Assembly: GCA_904420445.1 (NCBI GenBank)
Contig: CAJFVJ010000001.1
Span: 507,266 to 571,265, forward strand
Length of the DNA stretch: 64,000 nt
Direction of reading: 5' to 3'
Source of the DNA: Candidatus Adamsella avium
GTDB taxonomy: Bacteria > Cyanobacteriota > Vampirovibrionia > Gastranaerophilales > CAJFVJ01
Shown piece by piece: positions 25,115-36,497 of this stretch. Each line of letters opens with the position of its first letter. The stretch's first letter is position 1. The notes under the pieces were generated by a model. The model saw nothing but the letters and a program-made list of their open reading frames with translations, made no database searches and was not told the origin of the DNA. A program made the position numbers and the translations under genes.

Positions 25115-26131
25115 TTATTTATTGTTTTTGTTCTCGAACAGTTTGTTATTTACGAATGTCCCGGCTTTTTCTCCAAAATAGTTGCCAATCCCTATTCCGA
25201 TGAGAGAGCCGATGGCTCCGAAACGGCGATCAAGAACTGCTCCGACTGCTGCCATTCCTGCTACCATAGAAGCGATGTTTATTCCTGATTTGAGAAGTTG
25301 TTTTCCTGCTGCCTGGATTTTTTTGTCTTTTTGTTCTTCGTTTTTGACTGCGCTTACGATATCTGGAATTTCAAGCAATGCAAACGCTGCTACACTCAGT
25401 ACGGGAATTCTCATCATTGAACGGCATATGAGCTTTGCAATTTTGCTTTTACCTTTGATTATATACACTTTGTTTTGTTTCAAGCCGTTTTTAATTATAT
25501 CCATACTTTCTCCCGGCTTGATTTCTCTTGTTACAGTCAGATTCATGGCGTTAACTATTTTCTGCCCAATCTTTGTATTGAATAAAGATTTATCAATTTT
25601 GTCATATACTGTATCAAATTTTTGGGTATCGAATTTCTTTCTTAGTTGTCTTAGAGGAAATTCGAGCAGGGTGTCCTGAGCAAAGGTGAATTCCATTTGT
25701 GTCGGATTGGGTGCTATTTTTTTGTTTTTGATTTGTTTCAGGACGGAGTTGATGTCAGAAAAGTCCATAGGCAGGTTGTTGAGTGCAAGAAGTGCAAGTC
25801 CTGCTGTTTTTACTCTTTTATTGCGTTCTGATGAGTCTTTGACTCCGAGAACTCTTCTGATAGGTGCAATTGGAGAGGCAGCCATTTTGAACAATTCTTC
25901 TTTGCTGATGGCTGCTTTATCATGTTTGTTGACTTCGTCTATGAACTTTGTTGTAAAGTTTGTTGTATCTTTATCAAGATTTCCCTGCATTTTTATGCCT
26001 GATGCATTGTGATGAGTTCTATCCTGTGGATTTTTAAGCACAGTTTTTTGTTCCCGGGTTTGGTTCCCATGGGAATTTGCTGTGCTGTTTATTCTATATG
26101 CTCTGTATATTTCCGCTATATTACCTTCCAC
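25115..26131 (-). CDS. Lineage-type hypothetical protein with hydrophobic Gly/Ala-rich C-terminus, 338 aa
   Basis: It starts at GTG 26131 with GGAAGG five bases upstream. The first 60 residues are polar and low in complexity (NSTANSHGNQTREQK and similar). The middle, about residues 65-200, is helical and charged. The last 100 residues contain hydrophobic stretches (PVLSVAAFALLEIPDIVSAV; INIASMVAGMAAVGAVL) and a Gly-rich region (GAIGSLIGIGIGNYFGEKAG) like membrane-inserting glycine-zipper segments. There is no N-terminal signal peptide. No family is recognised; by appearance it could be a membrane-interacting protein. It ends at the shared terminator. Confidence 0.68.
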   Translation of the reverse strand: MEGNIAEIYRAYRINSTANSHGNQTREQKTVLKNPQDRTHHNASGIKMQGNLDKDTTNFTTKFIDEVNKHDKAAISKEELFKMAASPIAPIRRVLGVKDSSERNKRVKTAGLALLALNNLPMDFSDINSVLKQIKNKKIAPNPTQMEFTFAQDTLLEFPLRQLRKKFDTQKFDTVYDKIDKSLFNTKIGQKIVNAMNLTVTREIKPGESMDIIKNGLKQNKVYIIKGKSKIAKLICRSMMRIPVLSVAAFALLEIPDIVSAVKNEEQKDKKIQAAGKQLLKSGINIASMVAGMAAVGAVLDRRFGAIGSLIGIGIGNYFGEKAGTFVNNKLFENKNNK

Positions 26132-26241
26132 AAATACCTTCCAAAAGTTTATATGAGAATATTCAATCCTACATATTTATAAAAAAAATTTTTATCCTTA
26201 AATTGCTTATACCGTTCAAAACTGTAACAAATTTAATAAAA

Positions 26242-26280
26242 AAATCCCTTTTGAATATTATTCAAAAGGGATTTTTTAAA
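26242..26280. terminator. Bidirectional intrinsic terminator downstream of the GH57 gene
   Basis: A perfect 14-bp stem (26242-26255 with 26261-26274), 5-base loop TATTA, with A-runs before and T-runs after, so it works in both directions. It ends the minus-strand GH57 gene; the plus strand has no gene just upstream. Confidence 0.9.
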
Positions 26281-26294
26281 GTCAGATTTTTATT

Positions 26295-28013
26295 TTATTG
26301 ATATAGCGGCTGCAATTTTGCTTCCTGCTGAGGGATTTTTCCTTCTTCTATTGACATATATGCTCTGTAGTCAATTACAGGGAAGCAGTTGTCAATTGAT
26401 TCTATTTCTTTGAGGTAATTATCATCTATGTTGTTGTTTTCAATCATAGTGGCAATTTTTTCGAATCTTTTGACATGTTCTCTAAATCTTTCAGTAGCAT
26501 AGTCTTTTGCCTGCCATGTTGTGATTAAGAACGGCCAGTCGCTGCTTTGCAACAGGAGGTTCTCTCTTGCAAGCTGGTTGAGTGCTCTGTGTTTCAGTTT
26601 ATCCTGAGGGATAGTCTGATTTGCGTCTGCTATATCCTGCATGCGTTTTTCGCAGGCATGGATAATCGGCCACATCCATTCCGTGAGATGGTTTTGCCAT
26701 ACCCAGAAGTGTCCCCCCTGACCCCATGAGCTTTCTGGAATTTGGATTGCTTCTGTCGGCGGATATTTATCAAGGTATTCCGCTGCTGTTTGTCTTTCGA
26801 TTTCAGGCAGGTAGTTGTTGAGTTTTTTGATAACCTGTTTGATGAACTCAACACCTTCGAACCACCAGTGACCAAACAATTCTGTGTCAAATGAAACCAT
26901 TACCAGACCATGTTTTCCTGTAGCTTTTTTGTAATCATTCAACATGTGATAGAGGATTGTTGTGTAGTGGTCAGAGTTTTCGTTTACTTTTGACATAGCA
27001 AGCACTGGGTCATAGAGCATTTTATCTCCGAGGTCTGTTGTCGGGCTTGTTATTCTCCAGTAGTGCATACCTGATTTGTCGTCTTTTTTGTGGAATTCTC
27101 TGAAACAACCGTCACCCGGGTAACCGTCGGCAGCTGACCATACCTGATAGCCCGCTCTGTCGTTTCTGCCCATTACGGCAACCTGAGCATCAGGCAGCCA
27201 GTAAGCTGAGTATGTATCGTAGCCTGTAGCTTCTCTTTCCGGGAGAGGAATATATTCGATGTTTCCATAAACACCGATTACACGTCTGTTTCCGATAGAG
27301 TTGCCGCCTTCGATAACATGAGACTCCGTGAAGAAATATTCAATGTCATTATTCGCAAGAGTTACTTCTATAGCGGGACGCCATTTTTTCTGACCGTCTT
27401 TGCCGATATATTCATAACCCTGTCTGTAAGCACATTCAGGCAGCCAGGTTCCTCTTGCTTTTTTCCCGAAGAGGCGTTTTGTTGTATCAGAACCGATTTT
27501 GAACTGAGCGTTCAGGTTTGAATCTGTCGCAAGCAGAGGAGAAAAACCATGAGTAGCCCCTGATGTTGTAATTTCAATACAGCCTAAGTCCTGGAATTTT
27601 TTGAATGCTGTTATTAGATTTTTGTTATATTTGTTGATGAAGTTGTCTTTGATGTTTGTGAACCAGTCATAATAATATTTTGCAAGATATTTCAAATGCT
27701 GAGAGTGTGCAACATTCGGATTAGGGTATCTTTCGAGGTCTTGAGATACCGCTTTGATTCTTGCGTCGAGATATTTTATGAAACCTTCCTGAAGATGTTC
27801 GTCATTCAGCTGTTCTGCGAGTATAGGAGTAATTCCTACGGTTAATTTAGCCTTTATTCCTTCGTCGTACAATTCTGATATTGCATTTAGCAGAGGAATA
27901 TAGGTTTCAGACATGCATTCATACAAATTTTCTTCTCCGAAGGGCCACATACCTGCTTTTCTGTAGTATGGCAGGTGGCTGTGAAGCATAAATACAAATG
28001 AACCTACTGACAT
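26295..28013 (-). CDS. Glycoside hydrolase family 57, 1,4-alpha-glucan branching enzyme type
   Basis: A 572-residue protein with GH57 signatures: HSHLPYYRKAG at residues 11-21 and ATHGFSPLL at 154-161. The catalytic nucleophile Glu193 lies in WLPECAY, and the acid/base Asp near residue 376 lies in SFDTELFGHWWFEG. The C-terminal helical part (DUF1957 type) ends with motifs such as LLLQSSDWPFLITTWQAKDYA. Family members of this length are glycogen branching enzymes that form alpha-1,6 branches in the cytoplasm. The alternative, a 4-alpha-glucanotransferase, is less likely given WLPECAY and the C-terminal region. The gene stands alone, which suggests glycogen storage genes lie elsewhere. Confidence 0.9.
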   Translation of the reverse strand: MSVGSFVFMLHSHLPYYRKAGMWPFGEENLYECMSETYIPLLNAISELYDEGIKAKLTVGITPILAEQLNDEHLQEGFIKYLDARIKAVSQDLERYPNPNVAHSQHLKYLAKYYYDWFTNIKDNFINKYNKNLITAFKKFQDLGCIEITTSGATHGFSPLLATDSNLNAQFKIGSDTTKRLFGKKARGTWLPECAYRQGYEYIGKDGQKKWRPAIEVTLANNDIEYFFTESHVIEGGNSIGNRRVIGVYGNIEYIPLPEREATGYDTYSAYWLPDAQVAVMGRNDRAGYQVWSAADGYPGDGCFREFHKKDDKSGMHYWRITSPTTDLGDKMLYDPVLAMSKVNENSDHYTTILYHMLNDYKKATGKHGLVMVSFDTELFGHWWFEGVEFIKQVIKKLNNYLPEIERQTAAEYLDKYPPTEAIQIPESSWGQGGHFWVWQNHLTEWMWPIIHACEKRMQDIADANQTIPQDKLKHRALNQLARENLLLQSSDWPFLITTWQAKDYATERFREHVKRFEKIATMIENNNIDDNYLKEIESIDNCFPVIDYRAYMSIEEGKIPQQEAKLQPLYQ

Positions 28014-28169
28014 GTTTTGTCCTCCAATTTTTTTGTAAGTATTTTATTATCGCTAATTCTAACATGAAATGAAATAAAATATAACCCTAGAGGATTAATT
28101 CTTGAGAATAATATCAAGCTATTCTTTAGAGTAGAGGTGTAAATTTTTATTAAGTATTTATTTATTTTC

Positions 28170-28183
28170 TTGACCTGTGTCAA
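28170..28183. promoter_or_regulatory. Palindrome TTGAC-N4-GTCAA, candidate CRP/FNR-family operator
   Basis: A perfect 5-4-5 inverted repeat lies in the 226-bp gap between the divergent GH57 gene and the metallopeptidase-like gene. Its form is close to the FNR consensus TTGAT-N4-ATCAA. The site is 57 bp before the plus-strand start at 28240. No matching regulator gene is in the window. Confidence 0.4.
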
Positions 28184-28239
28184 AAAAAATTTTTTAGAGT
28201 TTTCTAATCTTTTGAAGAGAATATTTATAAAGGTGATTT

Positions 28240-29250
28240 ATGAAAATAATTAATCAGGCTGTATCAAATTTTGTATATTATAATAGCCTAAACAAACATA
28301 GGTATAATATTTCAAGTAAGCTTGAGAGGGTTCCTGCTCATGATGAAGTTTATTTTACGGGAAAGCACAGAACACATGCAGCAAAAGAAAAACCTTTGCC
28401 TCAGAGTGTTCAGGGTGCCGCAGTTTTTTCAGACAGGGTATATGAGCTGGCAAAAGAAGGAAATATGAATCTTGAGAGCGTTGCTGAAGTTATTCATTCT
28501 TATGATCCTGAGATTGATGTGAAGTCAAAAGATGAGTTAGCAAAACTTATTCCCGATGCCCAAAATTATACAGCTTTTTATAGAGGAACAATGAGTGATG
28601 ATTTTTCCGCAACTGAAAAGCAGATGTTTTTGAATATCCCGCAAAAAAACGGCGAAGCCGAAATTGTTTCTTTTGTTATGAATTCCGCTCATGAATTTAC
28701 ACATGCACATCCTTCTCAAAATGAGAGAACATTTGAGTTTTTGAAGAGGGTCAGCAGGGGAAATTCTTATGATGCCAAAGTTTTTATGACAATAGGAGAG
28801 CAGTTGTTTAAATATTTTGATACTGAAGTTCAGGCGATGGCTTCTTTGGGGGTGTTCAACAATCCACTGGACATAAGCAGTCTGGTAGAACACAGAATGG
28901 TTCTCCCAAGAGCGGAAGAAGTGTCAAAGGGTGATATACTGAAATCGCTTCATGTCAAAGATGAGAAAGAGTTCAAATCACAGGTGCTTAATAAATTCAA
29001 TAAAGATTTTGATAATTTTATTGCCTACGCCTCTCAGGACAAGGAGTTTTATGAAATAATGCCTTATAAAAATAATTTGAATAAACTTGCATCAATAGTA
29101 AAAAGTTACTGCGGTTATAAAGCTCTTGATGAATATGAAGCTTATACAACAGAGAGTGTTGTCGGCAAAAAATTGCGCAATATAGAAGGCAGCGCAAATA
29201 TAGATGTGCTGCCTATGTATTATCAAATGTTGGGAAAAGCTTTTTCGTAG
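28240..29250 (+). CDS. Putative zinc metallopeptidase-like lineage protein with HEFTH motif
   Basis: A 336-residue protein without signal peptide. The N-terminal 45 residues are polar and include DEVYFTGKHR, one of the F-G type motifs shared with other unknown proteins here. In the middle, a hydrophobic helix leads into HEFTH (His151, Glu152, His155), the HExxH zincin signature. A later segment DEYEAYTTE (Glu298, Glu300, Glu305) could supply the third zinc ligand. The rest is helical. No named peptidase family is recognised, so protease activity is inferred from the motif alone. AAAGGTG precedes ATG 28240. The gene ends two bases before the stop of convergent serS. Confidence 0.7.
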   Translation: MKIINQAVSNFVYYNSLNKHRYNISSKLERVPAHDEVYFTGKHRTHAAKEKPLPQSVQGAAVFSDRVYELAKEGNMNLESVAEVIHSYDPEIDVKSKDELAKLIPDAQNYTAFYRGTMSDDFSATEKQMFLNIPQKNGEAEIVSFVMNSAHEFTHAHPSQNERTFEFLKRVSRGNSYDAKVFMTIGEQLFKYFDTEVQAMASLGVFNNPLDISSLVEHRMVLPRAEEVSKGDILKSLHVKDEKEFKSQVLNKFNKDFDNFIAYASQDKEFYEIMPYKNNLNKLASIVKSYCGYKALDEYEAYTTESVVGKKLRNIEGSANIDVLPMYYQMLGKAFS

Positions 29251-29252
29251 TT

Positions 29253-30539
<1,287 letters not shown>

Positions 30540-30615
30540 TTACTGTGGTTGTAGTTTTATTATATTATAATAGAAAGAAATTGATACAGTTTATTTTATT
30601 TAGAGAGGAATTATT

Positions 30616-30885
30616 ATGATTTCAGTTGGCAATGTTAATAGCCGTACTTTTGGCTCTTCTTTTATTTCGGTGACAACAACCAAGAATGTTTATGGCAATA
30701 CCTGCGATAGTAAAAAGTTAATTAATACGGATGTGATAGATTATATTAAACCTTCTGCTGTTGTTGGGAGCGATAGCGATGATGAAGATGATAGAAATGC
30801 TGTTATTGCTTATAAGAATGGAGGAAATGATACGTTGAAAGAAACTTATGGTGATATGAAGCAAAAACTTGATATAGTCGGATAG
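30616..30885 (+). CDS. Small lineage-type hypothetical protein, 89 aa
   Basis: A short soluble protein beginning MISVGNVNSRTFGSSF, another example of a polar start with an F-G motif. It has an acidic patch (GSDSDDEDDRN) and no signal peptide or membrane segment. AGAGGA precedes ATG 30616, and a clear terminator follows. No family is recognised. Codon use and the strong translation start support a real gene. Confidence 0.62.
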   Translation: MISVGNVNSRTFGSSFISVTTTKNVYGNTCDSKKLINTDVIDYIKPSAVVGSDSDDEDDRNAVIAYKNGGNDTLKETYGDMKQKLDIVG

Positions 30886-30910
30886 CATCTTCAAGATATA
30901 TTTATTTTTT

Positions 30911-30942
30911 AAGAGGCACTTTTCTGAAAGTGCCTCTTTTGT
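30911..30942 (+). terminator. Intrinsic terminator after the 89-aa gene
   Basis: A 12-bp stem (30911-30922 with 30927-30938), 4-base loop TCTG, and a T-run at the end of the stem. Confidence 0.88.
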
Positions 30943-31036
30943 GTAAAAGAATGTAAAAAAAACAGATATCATGTAGCAATAAATATTTTCAGGAGGCTTT
31001 AGTAATGTAAGTTTAAATAAACAACAGGTAGATGGT

Positions 31037-31414
31037 ATGATGAATGTAACAGGAAGCGGATATCCAAAACAAAACTTTTCTTTTGGCAGAAGCGGAGAAC
31101 GTTTTGTTGAGGCACTTGGCAGAACAACAAAAGGGATGATTGAGTATACCGTACAAGACTTGGCTCCCAGAGACAGAAGCCTTGTGAGAGAAACGATTGT
31201 TAACAGTGTAGAGAAACGTAATATTTTGAACATTTTCTGGAACGCTCTTCATCGTACAAACAATCCGAGAATAGATGATGATATTAAGGTAATAAGACGC
31301 CATGCATCTTATGATGGTGTGAACGGAGCGAAGATGCGTAAGGCGATTGCTGATGAATTAGGATTGAGAGATCCATCAGGCAAGAGTGCAGAGTTTTTTA
31401 ACATGCTTGTATAA
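31037..31414 (+). CDS. Lineage-type hypothetical protein, 125 aa
   Basis: The start may be ATG 31037 or the next codon, ATG 31040. The N-terminus reads MNVTGSGYPKQNFSFGRSG, with the F-G motif seen in neighbouring unknown proteins. The remainder is basic and helical (RDRSLVRETIVNSVEKRN; IKVIRRHASYDG) and might bind nucleic acid or a partner protein, but no family is recognised. No signal peptide or membrane segment is present. A perfect palindromic terminator follows. Confidence 0.65.
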   Translation: MMNVTGSGYPKQNFSFGRSGERFVEALGRTTKGMIEYTVQDLAPRDRSLVRETIVNSVEKRNILNIFWNALHRTNNPRIDDDIKVIRRHASYDGVNGAKMRKAIADELGLRDPSGKSAEFFNMLV

Positions 31415-31437
31415 GGCTGATATAAACAACAGACATT

Positions 31438-31470
31438 AAATCCGCATTTTAAAATGCGGATTTTTTATTT
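31438..31470 (+). terminator. Intrinsic terminator after the 125-aa gene
   Basis: A perfect 13-bp inverted repeat without spacer (31438-31450 with 31451-31463) is followed by TTTATTTTT. Confidence 0.88.
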
Positions 31471-31545
31471 TTAATACTTATTCATTATTTTCAAATAATT
31501 TTTTTTAGATATAATTTTTTTGGAAGACATGAGGAGAATTTTTTT

Positions 31546-31794
31546 ATGTTGAAGATTATGAGTGCTACACCTGCTTTCAGGGGAAGCAAAATGGTTCAGG
31601 TGTCTGATGACAAACAGGGTGAGTCAAAAGTTTTTGTTAACCCGAAACAGGTTCTTGCTATCAAAAAAGATGCAAAAGACGAGTCAAAGACAAATATTTT
31701 TCTTGCAGCGCCTATGGATGATTTCAACGGTAATGTAATATCAGTCAAAGAAACTCCCGCTGTTGTTGCAGGCAAGTTTAATGCGGAAGCTTAG
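31546..31794 (+). CDS. Small lineage-type hypothetical protein, 82 aa
   Basis: The protein starts MLKIMSATPAFRGSK, with the F-x-G form of the shared N-terminal motif, and continues as a small beta-rich domain (KVFVNPKQVLAIKKD, TNIFLAAPMDDF). There is no export signal. The sequence TATAAT at 31510-31515 and ATGAGGAG before the ATG support expression. No family is recognised. The Xer recombinase gene starts 55 bases downstream. Confidence 0.65.
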   Translation: MLKIMSATPAFRGSKMVQVSDDKQGESKVFVNPKQVLAIKKDAKDESKTNIFLAAPMDDFNGNVISVKETPAVVAGKFNAEA

Positions 31795-31849
31795 TTAAAT
31801 AAAAACAACAAATTTTGCAAAGCATAGTAAAATGAACTAAAATTTTACT

Positions 31850-32719
31850 ATGCTTTTTCAATATATTTCAGAGTACATAGATTATTTATCAGTAGAAAGA
31901 GGGCTATCAGAGAATACTCTGCTTGCTTATCGCAATGATCTGGTAGATTTTTCAGAGTTTTTGAGCAGTCTTGGAATAGAAGAACTTCCTGATATATCGC
32001 GTACAAATGTGAACCGGTATATAAGAAATCTTCGTCAGGAGGACTTTTCCCCTGGGAGTATCACAAGAAAAATAGCCTCTTTGAGAGGTTTTTTCAAATG
32101 GCTTATATCATCAGAATATCTTTCTCATGACCCGACAGCGAGTCTTGAACAGCCAAAGCTTAGCAGGCATTTGCCGAAGGTTTTAACGCTGTCTGAGATA
32201 AATATAATACTTCAGGAAAATCTTTCTCCATGGCAGCGTGCGGTTGTTGAACTTCTATATGCAGCAGGGCTTCGTGTTTCTGAGCTTGCTAATTTGAAGG
32301 TGTCTGATGTGAATTTGGAGCAGGCTTATGTAAGATGCCTAGGAAAAGGTTCTAAAGAGCGTCTTGTTCCAATCGGGAAATATGCTGTGGCTGCTGTTAA
32401 AGATTATCTTGAAAAAAGAAAAATGTTTGTACTCAATATGGAGTCTGATTCAAAACACTTATTCTTGGATGAGAAAGGACATGATGTTTCGAGGCAGAAG
32501 ATTTATTTGCTGATACATGAATTGGGGAAAAAAGTGGGGAAAAACATATCCCCCCACACGCTGCGTCACAGCTTTGCAACGCATCTTCTTGAAAACGGTG
32601 CTGATTTGAGGGTTGTACAGGAGTTATTGGGACACAGTGATGTTTCAACCACTCAGCTTTATACACATGTAAGCAAAAAGCGACTGAAAGAGGTTTATTT
32701 TTTAATTAACAAAAATTAA
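31850..32719 (+). CDS. xerC: Tyrosine recombinase XerC/XerD family
   Basis: A 289-residue site-specific recombinase. The N-terminal SAM-like core-binding domain spans residues 1-90 (YLSVERGLSENTLLAYRNDL). The catalytic domain carries Arg142 (AGLRVSEL), His236 and Arg239 (HTLRHSFATHLLENGADLR in part), His262 (LLGHSDVS) and the nucleophile Tyr271 (QLYTHVS). This length and full active site match chromosome-dimer resolution recombinases acting at dif. XerC, XerD and single-Xer forms cannot be separated by eye. No dif-like site or integron array is seen nearby, so there is no sign of a mobile element. Confidence 0.88.
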   Translation: MLFQYISEYIDYLSVERGLSENTLLAYRNDLVDFSEFLSSLGIEELPDISRTNVNRYIRNLRQEDFSPGSITRKIASLRGFFKWLISSEYLSHDPTASLEQPKLSRHLPKVLTLSEINIILQENLSPWQRAVVELLYAAGLRVSELANLKVSDVNLEQAYVRCLGKGSKERLVPIGKYAVAAVKDYLEKRKMFVLNMESDSKHLFLDEKGHDVSRQKIYLLIHELGKKVGKNISPHTLRHSFATHLLENGADLRVVQELLGHSDVSTTQLYTHVSKKRLKEVYFLINKN

Positions 32720-32802
32720 TGAATAGGAAGTATTTTTTTAGAATATAATGAAAAATCATTCAAAATGAGTTATACTATATTTGTAATAATAGGCTTTGGT
32801 TT

Positions 32803-33042
32803 ATGATTTTGAAACAAATAAAACTGATAATGATTGTTGGCGTGTGTGCATTTTTGCTGTGCGGATGCCAGATTAGAAGTTCTACAATTGTTTTGAAAGA
32901 TAAGACTAAAGAAAAACCCAAAACAGAAAGTGCCGTAAGAGTCGAAAACGGTGTTATTATATATAAAGATACAAAGAAATATGATACTTCCAAAATTCCC
33001 AAAGAAGGGGATAAAGAGGAGGATTATATTTTCGGGAAATAA
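32803..33042 (+). CDS. Small putative lipoprotein, 79 aa
   Basis: A type II signal peptide with lipobox LCGC places Cys22 or so as the lipidated residue. The mature part of about 57 residues is hydrophilic, rich in Lys and Glu, with IVLKDKTKEKPKTE and YIFGK at the end. There is no known domain. It is probably anchored in the inner or outer membrane facing the periplasm. The gene is alone, 60 bases before a BlaI-type regulator gene. Confidence 0.7.
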   Translation: MILKQIKLIMIVGVCAFLLCGCQIRSSTIVLKDKTKEKPKTESAVRVENGVIIYKDTKKYDTSKIPKEGDKEEDYIFGK

Positions 33043-33103
33043 CCTGATAAATTTGTAATTTTTATGTTAGTTTATTTATAAGTATAATTTGGAGAATTAA
33101 CCA

Positions 33104-33457
33104 ATGGATTATAGATGCGGTGATTTGGAAAATATTGTTATGAATGCTGTATGGTCTATGGAAGTGCCTGAGCAGGAATATATTTGTGTTTGCGATGTAC
33201 AGGAGAGGATTAATTTTCTCGAATCGAAAAACTGGGCTTATACAACAGTCAAAACAGTAATGGACAGACTTGTTGAAAAGGCAATGATTATTCGTTTCAA
33301 GAAAGGTAAAAAGTATTTCTACAAATCGGTTTTATCAAGAGAAGAGATGGCTGAAGAAGCTATGAAAAAACTTGCAAAACAGTATTTTCATAATGATATG
33401 ACAGAGCTGAAGAAGATGGCTGATGCCCTGTGTGAAAAGGAATTGTCAAAAATTTAG
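33104..33457 (+). CDS. BlaI/MecI/CopY family transcriptional repressor
   Basis: A 117-residue winged-helix protein. The recognition region is W-A-Y-T-T-V-K-T-V-M-D-R-L (residues 45-57), followed by a wing with KGKKYFYKSVLSREE, the hallmark of BlaI/MecI/CopY regulators. These dimers repress beta-lactam resistance or copper genes and are released by BlaR-type protease cleavage or by metal. No BlaR1/MecR1 sensor protease or beta-lactamase gene is present next to it, so its signal is unknown. The following unknown gene starts directly after its stop and is probably co-transcribed. Confidence 0.85.
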   Translation: MDYRCGDLENIVMNAVWSMEVPEQEYICVCDVQERINFLESKNWAYTTVKTVMDRLVEKAMIIRFKKGKKYFYKSVLSREEMAEEAMKKLAKQYFHNDMTELKKMADALCEKELSKI

Positions 33458-33829
33458 ATGACGCCTGAAGCAGAAAAAAAACTCGTTTCATCTTTAATTC
33501 TCGGTGTTTTATCAGGTCGGATAAATGTCTTGGAAGCTTTGAAGAGATTTCCGAAAGACAGGTATAATCCGACAATAAAATGCTGCTGGTATGCTCTTGT
33601 TCACTACGAAGCAGATGAAGACCTGAGATGTAAAGACGCTGATTACAAACGTGAGCAGGATGATTATCTGCTTATGCTCTCTGAGATGCTTGATAGAGGA
33701 GAGGATGTTCCTCAAAATATTGTTGATGAATATGAGAAGTACCATGGCGATACCATGATGCCTTATGGCGAAAGCTTTGGAGAGAAATTTTTGAGCTTAT
33801 TTAAGTTCCTGAATATTTCAAAATTTTGA
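33458..33829 (+). CDS. Hypothetical protein in operon with the BlaI-type regulator, 123 aa
   Basis: ATG begins on the base after the stop of the regulator gene, so translation is likely coupled. The soluble, acidic, helical product (DYLLMLSEMLDRGEDVPQNIVDEYEKY in part) has a CCWYALVHYEAD segment but no motif I recognise. There is no export signal. Because of the coupling it may be a partner, co-sensor or modulator of the repressor; that is inference from position only. Confidence 0.7.
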   Translation: MTPEAEKKLVSSLILGVLSGRINVLEALKRFPKDRYNPTIKCCWYALVHYEADEDLRCKDADYKREQDDYLLMLSEMLDRGEDVPQNIVDEYEKYHGDTMMPYGESFGEKFLSLFKFLNISKF

Positions 33830-33866
33830 TTAATGTAAACAACAAGTGCCAACAATTGTATGTTGA

Positions 33867-33875
33867 TGGTATAAT
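33867..33875 (+). promoter_or_regulatory. Extended -10 promoter element before gyrB
   Basis: TGGTATAAT fits an extended -10 box (TG-N-TATAAT) 46 bases before the gyrB start. No good -35 hexamer is at the usual distance, which is typical of extended -10 promoters. Confidence 0.45.
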
Positions 33876-33917
33876 ATTATTAATTACTAGACTACTGTTA
33901 GAGTTGAGGCTAAATAG

Positions 33918-36374
<2,457 letters not shown>

Positions 36375-36393
36375 AATGCGACGAATTTTCATA

Positions 36394-36429
36394 TTAAACA
36401 GTTGGTTAAAATTTTAATCAACTGTTTAA
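36394..36429 (+). terminator. Long inverted repeat after gyrB, possible terminator
   Basis: An 18-bp inverted repeat with one G-T pair (36394-36411 with 36412-36429) lies 19 bases after the gyrB stop. There is only a short T content after it, so termination is likely but not certain. Confidence 0.5.
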
Positions 36430-36497
36430 TTATGTATAAAAATTTATTCCTGATAAAATAAATATATTAGTAAAATAATGATTTACGGGGACAGGTT

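Noticed and set aside
31850-32719. Xer recombinase as evidence of an integrated mobile element
   Set aside because: It has the size and motifs of the housekeeping chromosome-dimer enzyme, and there are no attachment repeats, tRNA gene or phage genes nearby.
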